Shown piece after piece: positions 16,102 to 24,695 of a DNA stretch of 64,000 bases. The position numbers and the translations under genes are program-made. Within the stretch, counting starts at the first letter, position 1, and every line of letters begins with the position of its first letter. The notes beneath the pieces were generated by a model that made no database searches, was not told the origin of the DNA, and saw only the letters and a program-made list of their open reading frames with translations. Source of the DNA: Flavobacteriales bacterium (GTDB taxonomy: Bacteria > Bacteroidota > Bacteroidia > Flavobacteriales_F > PHOS-HE28). Location of the stretch: the NCBI GenBank assembly GCA_016788205.1, contig JAEUTA010000021.1, forward strand, positions 1 to 64,000, in the 5' to 3' direction.

Positions 16102-16836
16102 GGTCCAGCGTTCGTGTTATGCGGCGTTCAACGTAACGGCGGCGTGTACGGTTGCACTCCGCCGTTACGTTGCGGCTGGCCTTGCTTCAGCCTGGGCGGC
16201 ACGTCGCACGTCGCACGCTGCCCAGCACCGTGCGTTCGCCCCGTGCCGCACAGCCGCTGCCATCCGCCCCGCAGCGCACGCGCAACGGGGCATGGCTTCG
16301 GCCGTGCGGTGGTCAGCCACCGCAGCGCATGCCACAGCCGCAGCGCCAGGCCACCGAGCCAGCGCAGCACCGGACCAAGCCTGCGCTGCACCCCGGTAGG
16401 CCACGGCCGCCCGCCCCGCAGCCGATGCAGCGTGCAGCCTAACGATCGCTGGACCGCGTTCAGCGATGGCTGCGCGGTGGTGCGCCAAGGCTGTGCTGGG
16501 CCGTGCCGCCGCTCGGCACACGAGCGCGAACGCGCTGGCGCGGGAAGCGCATGCGGCTCGAGCATCAGCGACCGCCAAGCGAGATGGCGCGGCTGCTACC
16601 GGCGTTGGTAAAGCCTTCGCACGGGGTGATACGCTACCGCATCGGCCATCCGCGCATGCAGCTGCGCGGCGCGCGGTGGCGGCGAATGAGGAACCGTTGG
16701 CGGGCGCGCGGCGCGCGGGTGCGCCAAGACCTGAACAGCGAACGTGCGTGAGCAGCCCACGCGACGCGCAGCGCACGCGCAGTTGCATGCCGTGCTCACG
16801 TGCATTCCCCGGCTCCTTCGCATCTTCACGCCTCGC
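16102..16836. other. GC-rich intergenic region without a credible gene
   Basis: 735 bases with many GC-only codon runs open in several frames at once, giving Ala/Arg/His-rich pseudo-proteins. None has a start, domain or composition like the neighbouring genes. It contains degenerate GCAGCGC/CCACAGCCGCAG-like words and the stem-loop at 16130-16171. A promoter for the restriction enzyme must lie near the right end, but none matches TAnnTTTG. Confidence 0.55.
16130..16171. repeat. Perfect 13-bp inverted repeat
   Basis: AACGTAACGGCGG (16130-16142) and CCGCCGTTACGTT (16159-16171) are exact reverse complements separated by 16 bases. It lies 29 bases upstream of the fibronectin-domain gene and could be an operator, a leader hairpin or a mobile palindrome. 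Confidence 0.85.
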
Positions 16837-19800
16837 ATGTCCACCACTCCAGCACAGCTCCAGTCCTTCCTTACCAAATGGCAGAACAGTGGCGCCGCCG
16901 AGCGCGCCAATGCACAGCTCTTCCTTACCGAGTTGTGCGACATATTGGAGGTGGAGCGCCCGCAGCCCACCGGGCCGGATGAAACGCTGAACGCCTACTG
17001 CTTCGAGAAGGCCATCTTCAACGACAGCACCGGCACCACCAACTTCATGGACCTGTACAAGCGCGGCTGCTTCGTACTGGAATGCAAACAGGGTGTTGCG
17101 GCGGACGATGGAACGCCCGATGCACCACTCAGCGCCGCTGGCAAGGCCGCCAAGAAGAACCTGAAGACCGGTCACGGCAAACACGGCACCAAGGGCTTCG
17201 ATACCGCCATGCTGAAGGCCCATGCGCAGGCCCAACGCTATGCGCGTGCACTACCGAAGACGGAGATACCCGACGGCCGACCGCCCTTCGTTGTGGTGGT
17301 GGACGTGGGCCACACCATAAGCCTCTACACCGACTGGACGCGCATGGGCGGCGAGTACCTGCCCTTCCCCGACCCGGCCAGCTACCGCATACCGCTGAAG
17401 GGTCTGCTGGACGAGCAGACACGCACCGACCTGCGTGCCATCTGGACCGACCCGCTCTCGCTGGACCCCGGCCGCCGCAGCGCCAAGGTGACGCGCGAGA
17501 TCGCCGATAGCCTGGCCAAGCTCGCCAAGTCGTTGGAAGGTCAGCACCCGCCCGAGCATGTCGCCGCCTTCCTCATGCGCAGCCTCTTCACCATGTTCGC
17601 GGAGGATGTGGAACTGTTGCCCTTCGGCTCTTTTACCAAGTTGCTCGGCGAACTGAAGGACGAGCCCGGCAACTTCAAGGGCATGTTGGAGAACCTCTGG
17701 GCCACCATGAACACCGGCGGCCTAAGTCCCATCCTGCGCAAGAAGCTGCCGCGTTTCAACGGTGGCCTCTTCGCGGAGTCCTCACCCGTCCCCGCGAAGG
17801 CGGGGAATACGGGTGACCTCGCAAAACGCGGAGCGTCCAGCGCACCGCTCGCCATCGACCTGAACAAAGACCAGATCCAGCTGCTGCTGGAGGCCAGCAA
17901 AGCCAACTGGAAAGATGTGGAACCCGCCATCTTCGGCACCTTGCTGGAGCGTGCGCTGGACCCGCGCGAACGCCACAAGCTGGGCGCCCACTACACGCCA
18001 CGCGCCTACGTGGAGCGCCTGGTGAACCCCACGGTGATAGAGCCGCTGCGCACCCAATGGAAAGGCGTGCAAGTAGCCGCGTTACAATTAGCAGAGGACG
18101 ACCAACCGAAGAAAGCCATCGCCGCTGTAGAACAGTTCCTGTACGAGCTGGGCAACATCCGCGTGCTGGACCCTGCGTGCGGCAGCGGCAACTTCCTGTA
18201 CGTAACGCTGGAACTGCTGAAACGCCTGGAAGGCGAAGTGCTGAACACCCTTACGGAACTGGGCCAGCCCTACAAGCTGGAGTACAACACGCACACCATA
18301 AGCCCCGCCAACTTCTTTGGCATCGAGTTGAACCCGCGCGCGGCCGCCATCGCCGAGCAGGTGCTGTGGATCGGTTTCCTGCAATGGCAATTGCGCACGC
18401 AAGGCCACCTGCACAACCTGCCGGAACCCATCATCAAAGACCTGCACAACATCGAGAACCGCGATGCCGTGCTGGACTACGACAGCAAACACGAGCAACG
18501 TGATGCCGATGGCAACGTGGTGACCCGTTGGGATGGCCACACCACGAAGAAGCACGCTATTACCGGCGAAGACGTGCCCGACCCCGAGGCGCGCGTGCCC
18601 GTGTACACGTACCCGAAGCCGCGCCCCGCGAAGTGGCCGCAAGCGGATTATATCGTGGGGAACCCGCCGTTCATTGGGACTTCACGGATGCGCGATGCCT
18701 TGGGTGATGGATACACCGAAGCCTTGCGGAGCGTGTATGACAACGTGCCCGACAGCTCCGACTTCGTGATGTGCTGGTGGGACAAGGCCGCTGAACTCAC
18801 ACGCACGGGTAAGACGAAACGCTTCGGCTTTATCACCACGAATAGTTTGCGGCAGACCTTCAACCGGAAGGTGTTGCAGCATCACATGGATGCGAAGAAG
18901 CCGATCTCCTTGGCTTTCGCAATCCCGGATCATCCATGGGTGGATAGTGCGGATGGCGCGGCTGTTCGTGTGGCCATGACTATCGGTGTGCCGGGCTCAC
19001 AGCAGGGGTTGTTGCAGAAGGTGCTGTGGGAATCAGATGCGGATACCGATGAGGCCTCTGAGGTTACGCTGAACCTTGAACGAGGGACAATTCATGCGGA
19101 CCTGACCGCCGGTGCAGATGTTGCTAGCGTTGGCCCGCTCGAATCGAATGGTGAATTGAGCAGCATGGGAGTCAAACTACATGGGCTAGGGTTCGTGCTC
19201 TCTCCCAGCGAAGCCAACGAACTCGGGTACGGAAACAACCCCAGCATCGGGAAGGTCATCAAGCCATATCTAGGTGGAAGAGATCTCGCGGCGCAATCGC
19301 GTGAGCGATATGTGATTGACCTTTTCGGATTAGACGAGACAAAGTTGCGGTCAGAGTTCCCGAGAATTTATCAGTGGGTCTATGACCGAGTCAAACCTGA
19401 ACGTGATCAGAACAACAGAGACTCCTACAAGCTCAATTGGTGGGTGTTTGGTGAACCACGAAAGACCTTTCGACCGGCCATTGCAGGGTTGCAACGCGTC
19501 ATAGTCACTCCCCGAACAGCAAAGCATAGATTCTTCGTTTCGCTGGATCCAACAACTGTTTGCGAGAGCGAGATTGTGCTTGTTGCGTGTGAAGACCAAT
19601 TTGTACTGGGTGTGCTTTCGAGTAGCATACATGTGCAATGGTCGCTTGCAACTGGGGGGCGGCTTGGTGTGGGCAATGACCCTCGTTACAACAACTCCCG
19701 CTGCTTCGAGACCTTTCCCTTCCCCAACTGCACTCCCGTACAACAGGAGAAGATCCGTGCCTTGGGCGAGCAGTTGGATGCGCACCGCAAGCGCCAGCAG

Positions 19801-20439
19801 GCGCTGCACCCCGAGCTGACCATGACCGGTATGTACAACGTGCTGGAGCACGTACGCATGCTCAGCGGCGAACTGAACGATGGTGTGGACTACGTGCCGG
19901 AACCGCTTAGCGTTAAAGAGCAGAGGGTCTACGAGCAAGGCCTCGTCGGCATACTGAAACAACTGCACGACGAGTTGGATGCCGCTGTGGCCGACGCGTA
20001 CGGCTGGCCCACAACGCTCACCACCGACGAGATCCTGACACGACTGGTGGCCCTGAACGCTGAACGCGCCGCCGAAGAGGCCAAGGGCGTGGTGCGCTGG
20101 CTGCGGCCGGAGTATCAAGCCAAAGGCGCAGGGGCAGGCGCAGGAGCGGGGGCAAGAGCAGGTGGCAAGCAAGCGAAACTGGATGTCGGAGACGATACGC
20201 TTGCACCTGCTCTTGCCCCTGCGCCTGGCACCAGAGACTGGCCCACCGAGCTACCCGCCCAAGCCGCCGCCCTACGCGCCGTGCTGCACGAGGTGGAAGC
20301 CCTGAGCACCCTGGAAGAGATAGCAGCGCACTTCGGCAAACCGAACAAGAAACGCCTGGCGGAGATAGAACGGTTGTTGCAGACCATGGTGGCCATGGGC
20401 GGTGCGAAGGTGTGGAAGGGGAAGTGGGTGGGGGTGTGA
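16837..20439 (+). CDS. MmeI-like type IIL restriction-modification enzyme
   Basis: A 1200-residue single-chain endonuclease/methyltransferase/specificity protein. D72-x9-E82-C-K84 matches the MmeI nuclease motif D-x9-ExK. A helical spacer follows. Methyltransferase motif I is LDPACGSGNF (444-453) and motif IV is NPPF (609-612), typical of N6-adenine methylation. Residues about 720-970 are the target-recognition domain, then a helical C-terminus. ATG 16837 starts MSTTPAQLQSFL; the frame upstream is not coding-like. Odd: the recognition domain is far more AT-rich than the rest, and two palindromes lie in frame (17782-17816 and 20127-20229). No partner restriction gene is needed in this class. 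Confidence 0.85.
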   Translation: MSTTPAQLQSFLTKWQNSGAAERANAQLFLTELCDILEVERPQPTGPDETLNAYCFEKAIFNDSTGTTNFMDLYKRGCFVLECKQGVAADDGTPDAPLSAAGKAAKKNLKTGHGKHGTKGFDTAMLKAHAQAQRYARALPKTEIPDGRPPFVVVVDVGHTISLYTDWTRMGGEYLPFPDPASYRIPLKGLLDEQTRTDLRAIWTDPLSLDPGRRSAKVTREIADSLAKLAKSLEGQHPPEHVAAFLMRSLFTMFAEDVELLPFGSFTKLLGELKDEPGNFKGMLENLWATMNTGGLSPILRKKLPRFNGGLFAESSPVPAKAGNTGDLAKRGASSAPLAIDLNKDQIQLLLEASKANWKDVEPAIFGTLLERALDPRERHKLGAHYTPRAYVERLVNPTVIEPLRTQWKGVQVAALQLAEDDQPKKAIAAVEQFLYELGNIRVLDPACGSGNFLYVTLELLKRLEGEVLNTLTELGQPYKLEYNTHTISPANFFGIELNPRAAAIAEQVLWIGFLQWQLRTQGHLHNLPEPIIKDLHNIENRDAVLDYDSKHEQRDADGNVVTRWDGHTTKKHAITGEDVPDPEARVPVYTYPKPRPAKWPQADYIVGNPPFIGTSRMRDALGDGYTEALRSVYDNVPDSSDFVMCWWDKAAELTRTGKTKRFGFITTNSLRQTFNRKVLQHHMDAKKPISLAFAIPDHPWVDSADGAAVRVAMTIGVPGSQQGLLQKVLWESDADTDEASEVTLNLERGTIHADLTAGADVASVGPLESNGELSSMGVKLHGLGFVLSPSEANELGYGNNPSIGKVIKPYLGGRDLAAQSRERYVIDLFGLDETKLRSEFPRIYQWVYDRVKPERDQNNRDSYKLNWWVFGEPRKTFRPAIAGLQRVIVTPRTAKHRFFVSLDPTTVCESEIVLVACEDQFVLGVLSSSIHVQWSLATGGRLGVGNDPRYNNSRCFETFPFPNCTPVQQEKIRALGEQLDAHRKRQQALHPELTMTGMYNVLEHVRMLSGELNDGVDYVPEPLSVKEQRVYEQGLVGILKQLHDELDAAVADAYGWPTTLTTDEILTRLVALNAERAAEEAKGVVRWLRPEYQAKGAGAGAGAGARAGGKQAKLDVGDDTLAPALAPAPGTRDWPTELPAQAAALRAVLHEVEALSTLEEIAAHFGKPNKKRLAEIERLLQTMVAMGGAKVWKGKWVGV
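17782..17816. repeat. Palindromic element inserted in frame in the restriction gene
   Basis: TCACCCGT (17782-17789) pairs with ACGGGTGA (17809-17816) and, inside, TCCCCGC (17789-17795) pairs with GCGGGGA (17800-17806) around a GAAG loop. Such CCCCGCGAAGGCGGGG palindromes are usually intergenic repeats. Here it encodes part of a loop between the conserved FNGGLF and DLNKDQIQLLLEA segments. Confidence 0.8.
20127..20229. repeat. In-frame inverted repeat with Gly/Ala-encoding arms
   Basis: GGGCAAGAGCAGGTG-GCAAGC (20150-20170) and GCTTGCACCTGCTCTTGCCC (20199-20218) are near-perfect reverse complements; the pairing extends outward with bulges into GGCGCAGG and CCTGCGCC. The arms encode a Gly/Ala-rich stretch and an APALAPAPG stretch in a linker near residues 1097-1131. 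Confidence 0.75.
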
Positions 20440-20463
20440 GGGGGGAGCTCGCTTAGCGCCTTC

Positions 20464-20471
20464 TATCTTTG
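20464..20471 (+). promoter_or_regulatory. Bacteroidota -7 promoter element
   Basis: TATCTTTG fits TAnnTTTG and ends 8 bases before the DUF4160 start, implying a nearly leaderless mRNA and expression independent of the restriction gene upstream. Confidence 0.5.
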
Positions 20472-20479
20472 AGGGCAGC

Positions 20480-20728
20480 ATGGCACCGAAGGCGCTGAAA
20501 CCGGACATCGAGGGCTTTGCGTTCTACTTCTACAGCAACGAGAACAGTGAACCCCGACATGTGCATGTGCGCAAAGGGAATGGTATGGTGAAGTACTGGC
20601 TGGAACCCATTGCACTTGCGGATGACAACGGCCGTATGAAAGCGCAGGAAGTAAGGCGAGCACAAGAGCTGGTGGAAGAGCACCTGACGAAACTGATCAA
20701 CGCATGGGACGAACACTTCGACCAATGA
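20480..20728 (+). CDS. DUF4160 domain protein
   Basis: An 82-residue protein with the DUF4160 pattern: IEGFAFYFYSNENSEPRHVHV near residues 10-30, then VKYWLEPIALA and a helical C-terminus ending in WDEHF. I chose ATG 20480, which follows a TAnnTTTG element; the upstream extension overlaps the restriction gene. The stop overlaps the next ATG (ATGA, 20725-20728). DUF4160 and DUF2442 genes are commonly paired and have been suspected to be toxin-antitoxin-like, but no activity is established as far as I know. Confidence 0.8.
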   Translation: MAPKALKPDIEGFAFYFYSNENSEPRHVHVRKGNGMVKYWLEPIALADDNGRMKAQEVRRAQELVEEHLTKLINAWDEHFDQ

Positions 20729-21069
20729 GCAACCGGAAACCGTTGATCCAAGATCCATTGAACGCGCTGATCCGGGAACAGGACGTGCGGATCACGTCCG
20801 TTCACGCGCTGAAGCGGGCGAACCTGTTGCTGGTATTCCTGAACAACGGCAGCAAGCTGGAGTTTCCGCTGGACGGCTTCAAACGACTTGCAAAGGCGAG
20901 CGACGGCCAATTGAACAAGTACGAATTGCTGCCCGATGGCGCCGGTATACACTGGCCCGCTCTGGACGAACACTTGAGCCTTCGCGGTTTCCTGCTGGCC
21001 ACCATGCGCAACATGGTACAACAGCCGAAACCATCGGTGCGAAAGAGCGCGAACAAGGCGGTGGCCTAG
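20725..21069 (+). CDS. DUF2442 domain protein
   Basis: A 114-residue protein. Residues about 20-90 fit DUF2442: ITSVHALKRANLLLVFLNNG, FPLDGFKRL and IHWPALDEHLSL. A basic tail (KPSVRKSANKAVA) follows. It is coupled by ATGA overlap to the DUF4160 gene. The pair sits between a restriction enzyme and a protease. It may act as a small regulator or antitoxin; this is inference from gene pairing only. Confidence 0.75.
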   Translation: MSNRKPLIQDPLNALIREQDVRITSVHALKRANLLLVFLNNGSKLEFPLDGFKRLAKASDGQLNKYELLPDGAGIHWPALDEHLSLRGFLLATMRNMVQQPKPSVRKSANKAVA

Positions 21070-21073
21070 GGCC

Positions 21074-22075
21074 ATGGAGCGCCTGCTGCAGACCATGGTG
21101 GGGCTGTTGCTGTGCACCGTACTGTGCGGCCAGGATCAGGGCGTGCGCGTGTTCCAGCAAGCGGGTGGCGCAGTGGCTTGGGTAGAGTCTGTAAGCCCCG
21201 ATAGCCTGCACCGCTTGCGCAGTACCGGCGTGGTGCTGAAGGAGCAGGGCTGGTTGCTCACCACCTTCCACGGTTACAAGCACGGCGGCACCCTGAGCGC
21301 ACGGTTGGGCACTGCGCAGTTGGTGCTGGGTGCGGTGGTAACGGCCGATGCGCAGCGCGACCTGGTGGTGGTGCAGGTGTTGGGTACCGAACCAGCGCCC
21401 GCTTGGAAGCAAGTGCCCACGCTCACCGCGCTCACCAGCGATGCCATACCCACCGGGGCGGATGCCTACGCCATCGGCAACCCCCACGGTACGGAACTGG
21501 TGATCAGCTACGGCTTGGTGAGCGGGCTGCGGCCATTCGGCGGCACGGGCCGCAAGCTGCTGCAATTCTCGGCGCCCATCAGCGAAGGCAACAGCGGCGG
21601 CGCGCTGTTGGATGGCAAGGCGCGACTGCTGGGCATGCCCCTGGCCTGGCACGCCGATGGCGGCGGGCAAGCGCTCAACTTCGCCCTGCCCATGGAAGAG
21701 GTATTCGCCGCCGTGGCCGCACCGCGCAGCGATCTGCCGGTGGTGGATGAAGCATGGCTGATGGCGACGCGCGCCTACCGCAGCGGCAATTGCCTGCGCG
21801 CGCAGGAGCTCTTCATCGGCATCATGCAGACCGACACGGTGTACGCACAAGAAGCCGCCTACCGGAGCGCACGTTGCATGCAGCGCAACGGCGACCTGAA
21901 GAACGCACTGGCGGTTTACGAACGCCTGGTGGTGGTGGACCCGCTGGATGCGAAGAGCATCTATCGTTTGGGGGAGGTACTGCTGGCCCTCGGCGAAACA
22001 CAACGCGCCTTTGAATTGCGCCAACGCGCTGCACGCCTGAAGCCCGAGTTGCTCCTGAGCGAGACATGGGATTGA
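21074..22075 (+). CDS. Exported trypsin-like serine protease with C-terminal TPR-like repeats
   Basis: A 333-residue protein with an N-terminal signal segment (MERLLQTMVGLLLCTVLC). A DegP/HtrA-like trypsin fold occupies about 25-240 and has a complete triad: H66 (TTFHG), D96 (AQRDLVVV) and S174 (EGNSGGAL). In place of PDZ domains, about 250-333 is helical and TPR-like (YAQEAAYRSARCMQRNGDLKNA, DAKSIYRLGEVLLALG). It starts 4 bases after the DUF2442 stop, so it may be cotranscribed with the DUF4160/DUF2442 pair. It probably acts in the periplasm. Confidence 0.8.
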   Translation: MERLLQTMVGLLLCTVLCGQDQGVRVFQQAGGAVAWVESVSPDSLHRLRSTGVVLKEQGWLLTTFHGYKHGGTLSARLGTAQLVLGAVVTADAQRDLVVVQVLGTEPAPAWKQVPTLTALTSDAIPTGADAYAIGNPHGTELVISYGLVSGLRPFGGTGRKLLQFSAPISEGNSGGALLDGKARLLGMPLAWHADGGGQALNFALPMEEVFAAVAAPRSDLPVVDEAWLMATRAYRSGNCLRAQELFIGIMQTDTVYAQEAAYRSARCMQRNGDLKNALAVYERLVVVDPLDAKSIYRLGEVLLALGETQRAFELRQRAARLKPELLLSETWD

Positions 22076-22227
22076 GCGCAGGCGGGATGCATCCTACCTG
22101 CTTGGCCATGCGCCGAGGTGGACGCGGAGTGAGGCTGTCGAGGCTGGATGCCGTGCAAAGAGACCGAGCACGTTCTTTTCACCTTGTACAATTGGTCGCA
22201 TCTCTGCTACTTCGCATCCACAGCCCC

Positions 22228-23019
22228 ATGCGTTCAACCGATCCTGCCTTGCAACCGGAACAAGACGGTCTGGTGCCCATGTTCAAGCCACGGGGTGGTG
22301 ATGAGAAGAACGACCCTCACCGGCAATTGCTAGGTTCCATCGGGGTGCTACTGCCGTTGTCGCTTTGGTTCATCGCCGGGTTGCGACCGGTGCCTAGCCA
22401 TCCCGATGTGTGGGCACCGATGGGCTCGGTGAGCGCTTACTATTACTCCGGGGCCGACGCGTTGTTCATCGGTCTGGTGGTGGCGATGGGCTTTTTCTTC
22501 TTCACCTATCCTGGCTACGATCGCGATGAGCAGAAGAAGGAGCGACTGGTCTCCATCGTGGCGGGGATCGCAGCACTGATGCTGGCTTTCTTCCCTACGG
22601 AGGCCGAATGTTGCCTAGATAGGCCGGACTGGTGGCGCCCCTACATGCAAATACTCCATAACATCGGTGCGGCCGCCCTGTTCCTATGTTTCGCGGTGTT
22701 CAGTCTATACCTGTTCCGCTACCATACCCAGAACGGACAGGATAAGGAGCAGGCGACGAGAACCCGAGACATCATCCACCTGGTCTGTGGATCGGTCATC
22801 GTGGCTTCGTTAGTGATCTGCGCGGCGTTGCTCATTTTCTTCGATCGCCCCATCTTTTGGCCTGAGTCGGTCGGCTTAATGGCCTTCGCCGTGTCTTGGT
22901 TGACGGATGGCCGGGTGGACCACACGGCAAAGGCCGCTGTGTTGAACCTTGTCAACGCGCCAGCAGCCTCAGTACAGGGAGTCGCCAACGCACTACTGAA
23001 GCCACCTAGGCACCGCTAA
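22228..23019 (+). CDS. Hypothetical multi-pass membrane protein
   Basis: A 263-residue protein with about six hydrophobic segments (near 36-52, 75-93, 110-125, 148-170, 188-210 and 215-235). The loop between the first two has the PVPSHPDVWAPMGSVSAYYYSG motif also seen in uncharacterised Bacteroidota and cyanobacterial membrane proteins. Start ATG 22228 is inferred from the hydrophilic N-terminus; longer frames add nothing coding-like. Function unknown. It is somewhat less GC-rich than the surrounding housekeeping genes. Confidence 0.7.
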   Translation: MRSTDPALQPEQDGLVPMFKPRGGDEKNDPHRQLLGSIGVLLPLSLWFIAGLRPVPSHPDVWAPMGSVSAYYYSGADALFIGLVVAMGFFFFTYPGYDRDEQKKERLVSIVAGIAALMLAFFPTEAECCLDRPDWWRPYMQILHNIGAAALFLCFAVFSLYLFRYHTQNGQDKEQATRTRDIIHLVCGSVIVASLVICAALLIFFDRPIFWPESVGLMAFAVSWLTDGRVDHTAKAAVLNLVNAPAASVQGVANALLKPPRHR

Positions 23020-23289
23020 GCTGCTCCGGGAAAAACTTCGCAAGGACTTCCCTCTTGGGAACAACGGGGATCACCCACCTGCTCGCGTATTCCAGAAGAT
23101 GCTATGGATCGTGCGACGTACGGTCCAACGAGGAGTCAACCTCTTCTTTGCGCATCGACCGTCATCTACCTTTGCTTCGAACGCACCCCAAGGGAGAAAC
23201 GGCGAGCGGCGCTACTTCTGTAGTGGGTGGAGCTCGGACCCTTATGGTGCGTTCGCTATTTCACTCTCGATCATTCTTCGGCACCTGAC

Positions 23290-23649
23290 ATGGCACGCTC
23301 TCCTGCGGTTCAATTGGCTGCGGCACGTAAGCTACTGAGCGACGCACGCCTCATCGCGTTCTTCCGGGCGGCACAGACCGCGCATAGGCCGGTAGCCATC
23401 AGGATCATCAACCGTGAATTGGGCAAGGGCAAGTCGCTGGATGCATTCTTCGATGCATTCGAGAATGCGCCAGGGGATCGCCAGGGGTTGCAGTTGACCC
23501 TTAACGTGAAGCGCCTTTCGCCGCGTGTGTATACCATTGTATATGGGCTGTCCGGTGGCCATGTAGGTGATGGCGGCGAGTGGCGGGTCTCCTTCAGCGC
23601 AGGAGCCAAGGTGTTGCGGATCCAAGAACGTGTCTCCTGGATCGCCTGA
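23290..23649 (+). CDS. Hypothetical small protein
   Basis: A 119-residue soluble protein. It starts with a helical, Ala/Arg-rich half (MARSPAVQLAAARKLL, IAFFRAAQ) and ends with beta-like segments (RVYTIVYGL, WRVSFSAGAKVLRI). ATG 23290 is preferred; an upstream in-frame ATG at 23227 adds 21 residues without coding character. No family recognised. It stands alone, with 270-base and 245-base gaps on each side that hold no clear gene. Confidence 0.45.
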   Translation: MARSPAVQLAAARKLLSDARLIAFFRAAQTAHRPVAIRIINRELGKGKSLDAFFDAFENAPGDRQGLQLTLNVKRLSPRVYTIVYGLSGGHVGDGGEWRVSFSAGAKVLRIQERVSWIA

Positions 23650-23895
23650 GACCGGCCGGGGCTATGGCAGATAAGCCAGCAGCCATCCCGTTACCGGCAT
23701 AGGAACGCCTCTATACCACCGCAGGCTCTCCGCCTCGCGACCCTGCATCCCCACGACCGTGCAAGCCCCCCACCCCATGCTCCTCCATCCCCCCTGCCCT
23801 ACGGCAGCCCGGCGTGCGAACGGACCCGGGCGACGCCCCGCGTCGCCGCAACCTCACCGGGTCCGATACCGTTAGAAGGGGCAAGCAGCCTACCC

Positions 23896-24297
23896 ATGGA
23901 CCCCGCCCGCGAGAAAGCGCGTCTTCTGAGATCCAAGCAGGATCGGCTGAAGACGTTCATACGGGCGCATCCCGAGCAGTTGGACGAGCTGTTCCGCTTC
24001 ACCGATCCCGAGGTGCGGGAGCTGGCCATGACCAGCGTAAAACGGTTGGACCTGGGCACGGCGAACGTGCTGTGCGACCGGATCACCTACCTGGGGAGCA
24101 CGCGCATCGTACACCATAACCACGAGGTGCCGCGTTGCCGCGGCAAGATCATCTATGCCGAGAGCGATGCGCACCGCACGGCCAACCACATCTGGGATTC
24201 GGGCCGGGGCCGCATGCGGGTGTACGCCTGTCCGCTTTGCCACGGCCACCACCTGACGCACACCGCGCACAAGGACGACGATCGGCAAGTGGCTTGA
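23896..24297 (+). CDS. Hypothetical protein with CxxC/His-rich C-terminus
   Basis: A 133-residue protein. Residues 1-60 are charged and helical (KARLLRSKQDRLKTF). The C-terminal third has YACPLCHGHHLTHT, which could be a small zinc-ribbon-like knuckle although only one CxxC is visible. No signal peptide. I recall similar short proteins in Flavobacteriales but no assigned function. The preceding 245 bases show no gene. Confidence 0.55.
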   Translation: MDPAREKARLLRSKQDRLKTFIRAHPEQLDELFRFTDPEVRELAMTSVKRLDLGTANVLCDRITYLGSTRIVHHNHEVPRCRGKIIYAESDAHRTANHIWDSGRGRMRVYACPLCHGHHLTHTAHKDDDRQVA

Positions 24298-24695
24298 CCA
24301 AGGGCCTTGCCGGGTCTGTCTTGCCTGCCACGCCGCTGGCGCCACCACCGCTGCTGCCGCGCGTTCGCAACGCGTGGCGCGCGAACGAAGCTTGTACAGG
24401 GAGTGAAGCGCATGGATCACCGATCCGCAGGTGCGTTGCTCACCGCTTGACAAGGCGCACCGCCTCCTCCCCGCTAGCGCTGCGCTGGCTGGACCGGATA
24501 GCTGCCGGCCCGCGCACCGTTACGGCTTGAAGCGCTTCAATGCTCTGTGGGCATCCGTGTGGCGCGTTGCGCTGAGGTGGAACAGCGTCCAGCCCCCAAC
24601 CGCACAGAAAGCATGAACAGCTGATCCGTTCATCCGCGAGCATCGTACATGAAAGGGAACACTGGACTCATTCATCGACCTAACCTCTTCACATC
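24298..24695. other. Intergenic gap, no gene recognised
   Basis: 398 bases. A 7-bp inverted repeat (CGTTCGC at 24362, GCGAACG at 24381) is the only structure noted. No frame looks coding. A promoter for the CHRD gene is expected near the right end but no TAnnTTTG is present. Confidence 0.45.

Noticed and set aside
15367..16611. 414-residue plus-strand frame antisense to the fibronectin-domain gene
   Set aside because: Cys/Arg/His-rich low-quality sequence; the opposite strand encodes a recognisable domain.
16165..17235. Ala-rich 356-residue minus-strand frame
   Set aside because: It runs antisense through the start of the restriction enzyme and consists of GCN codons produced by GC-rich DNA; no start, signal or domain.
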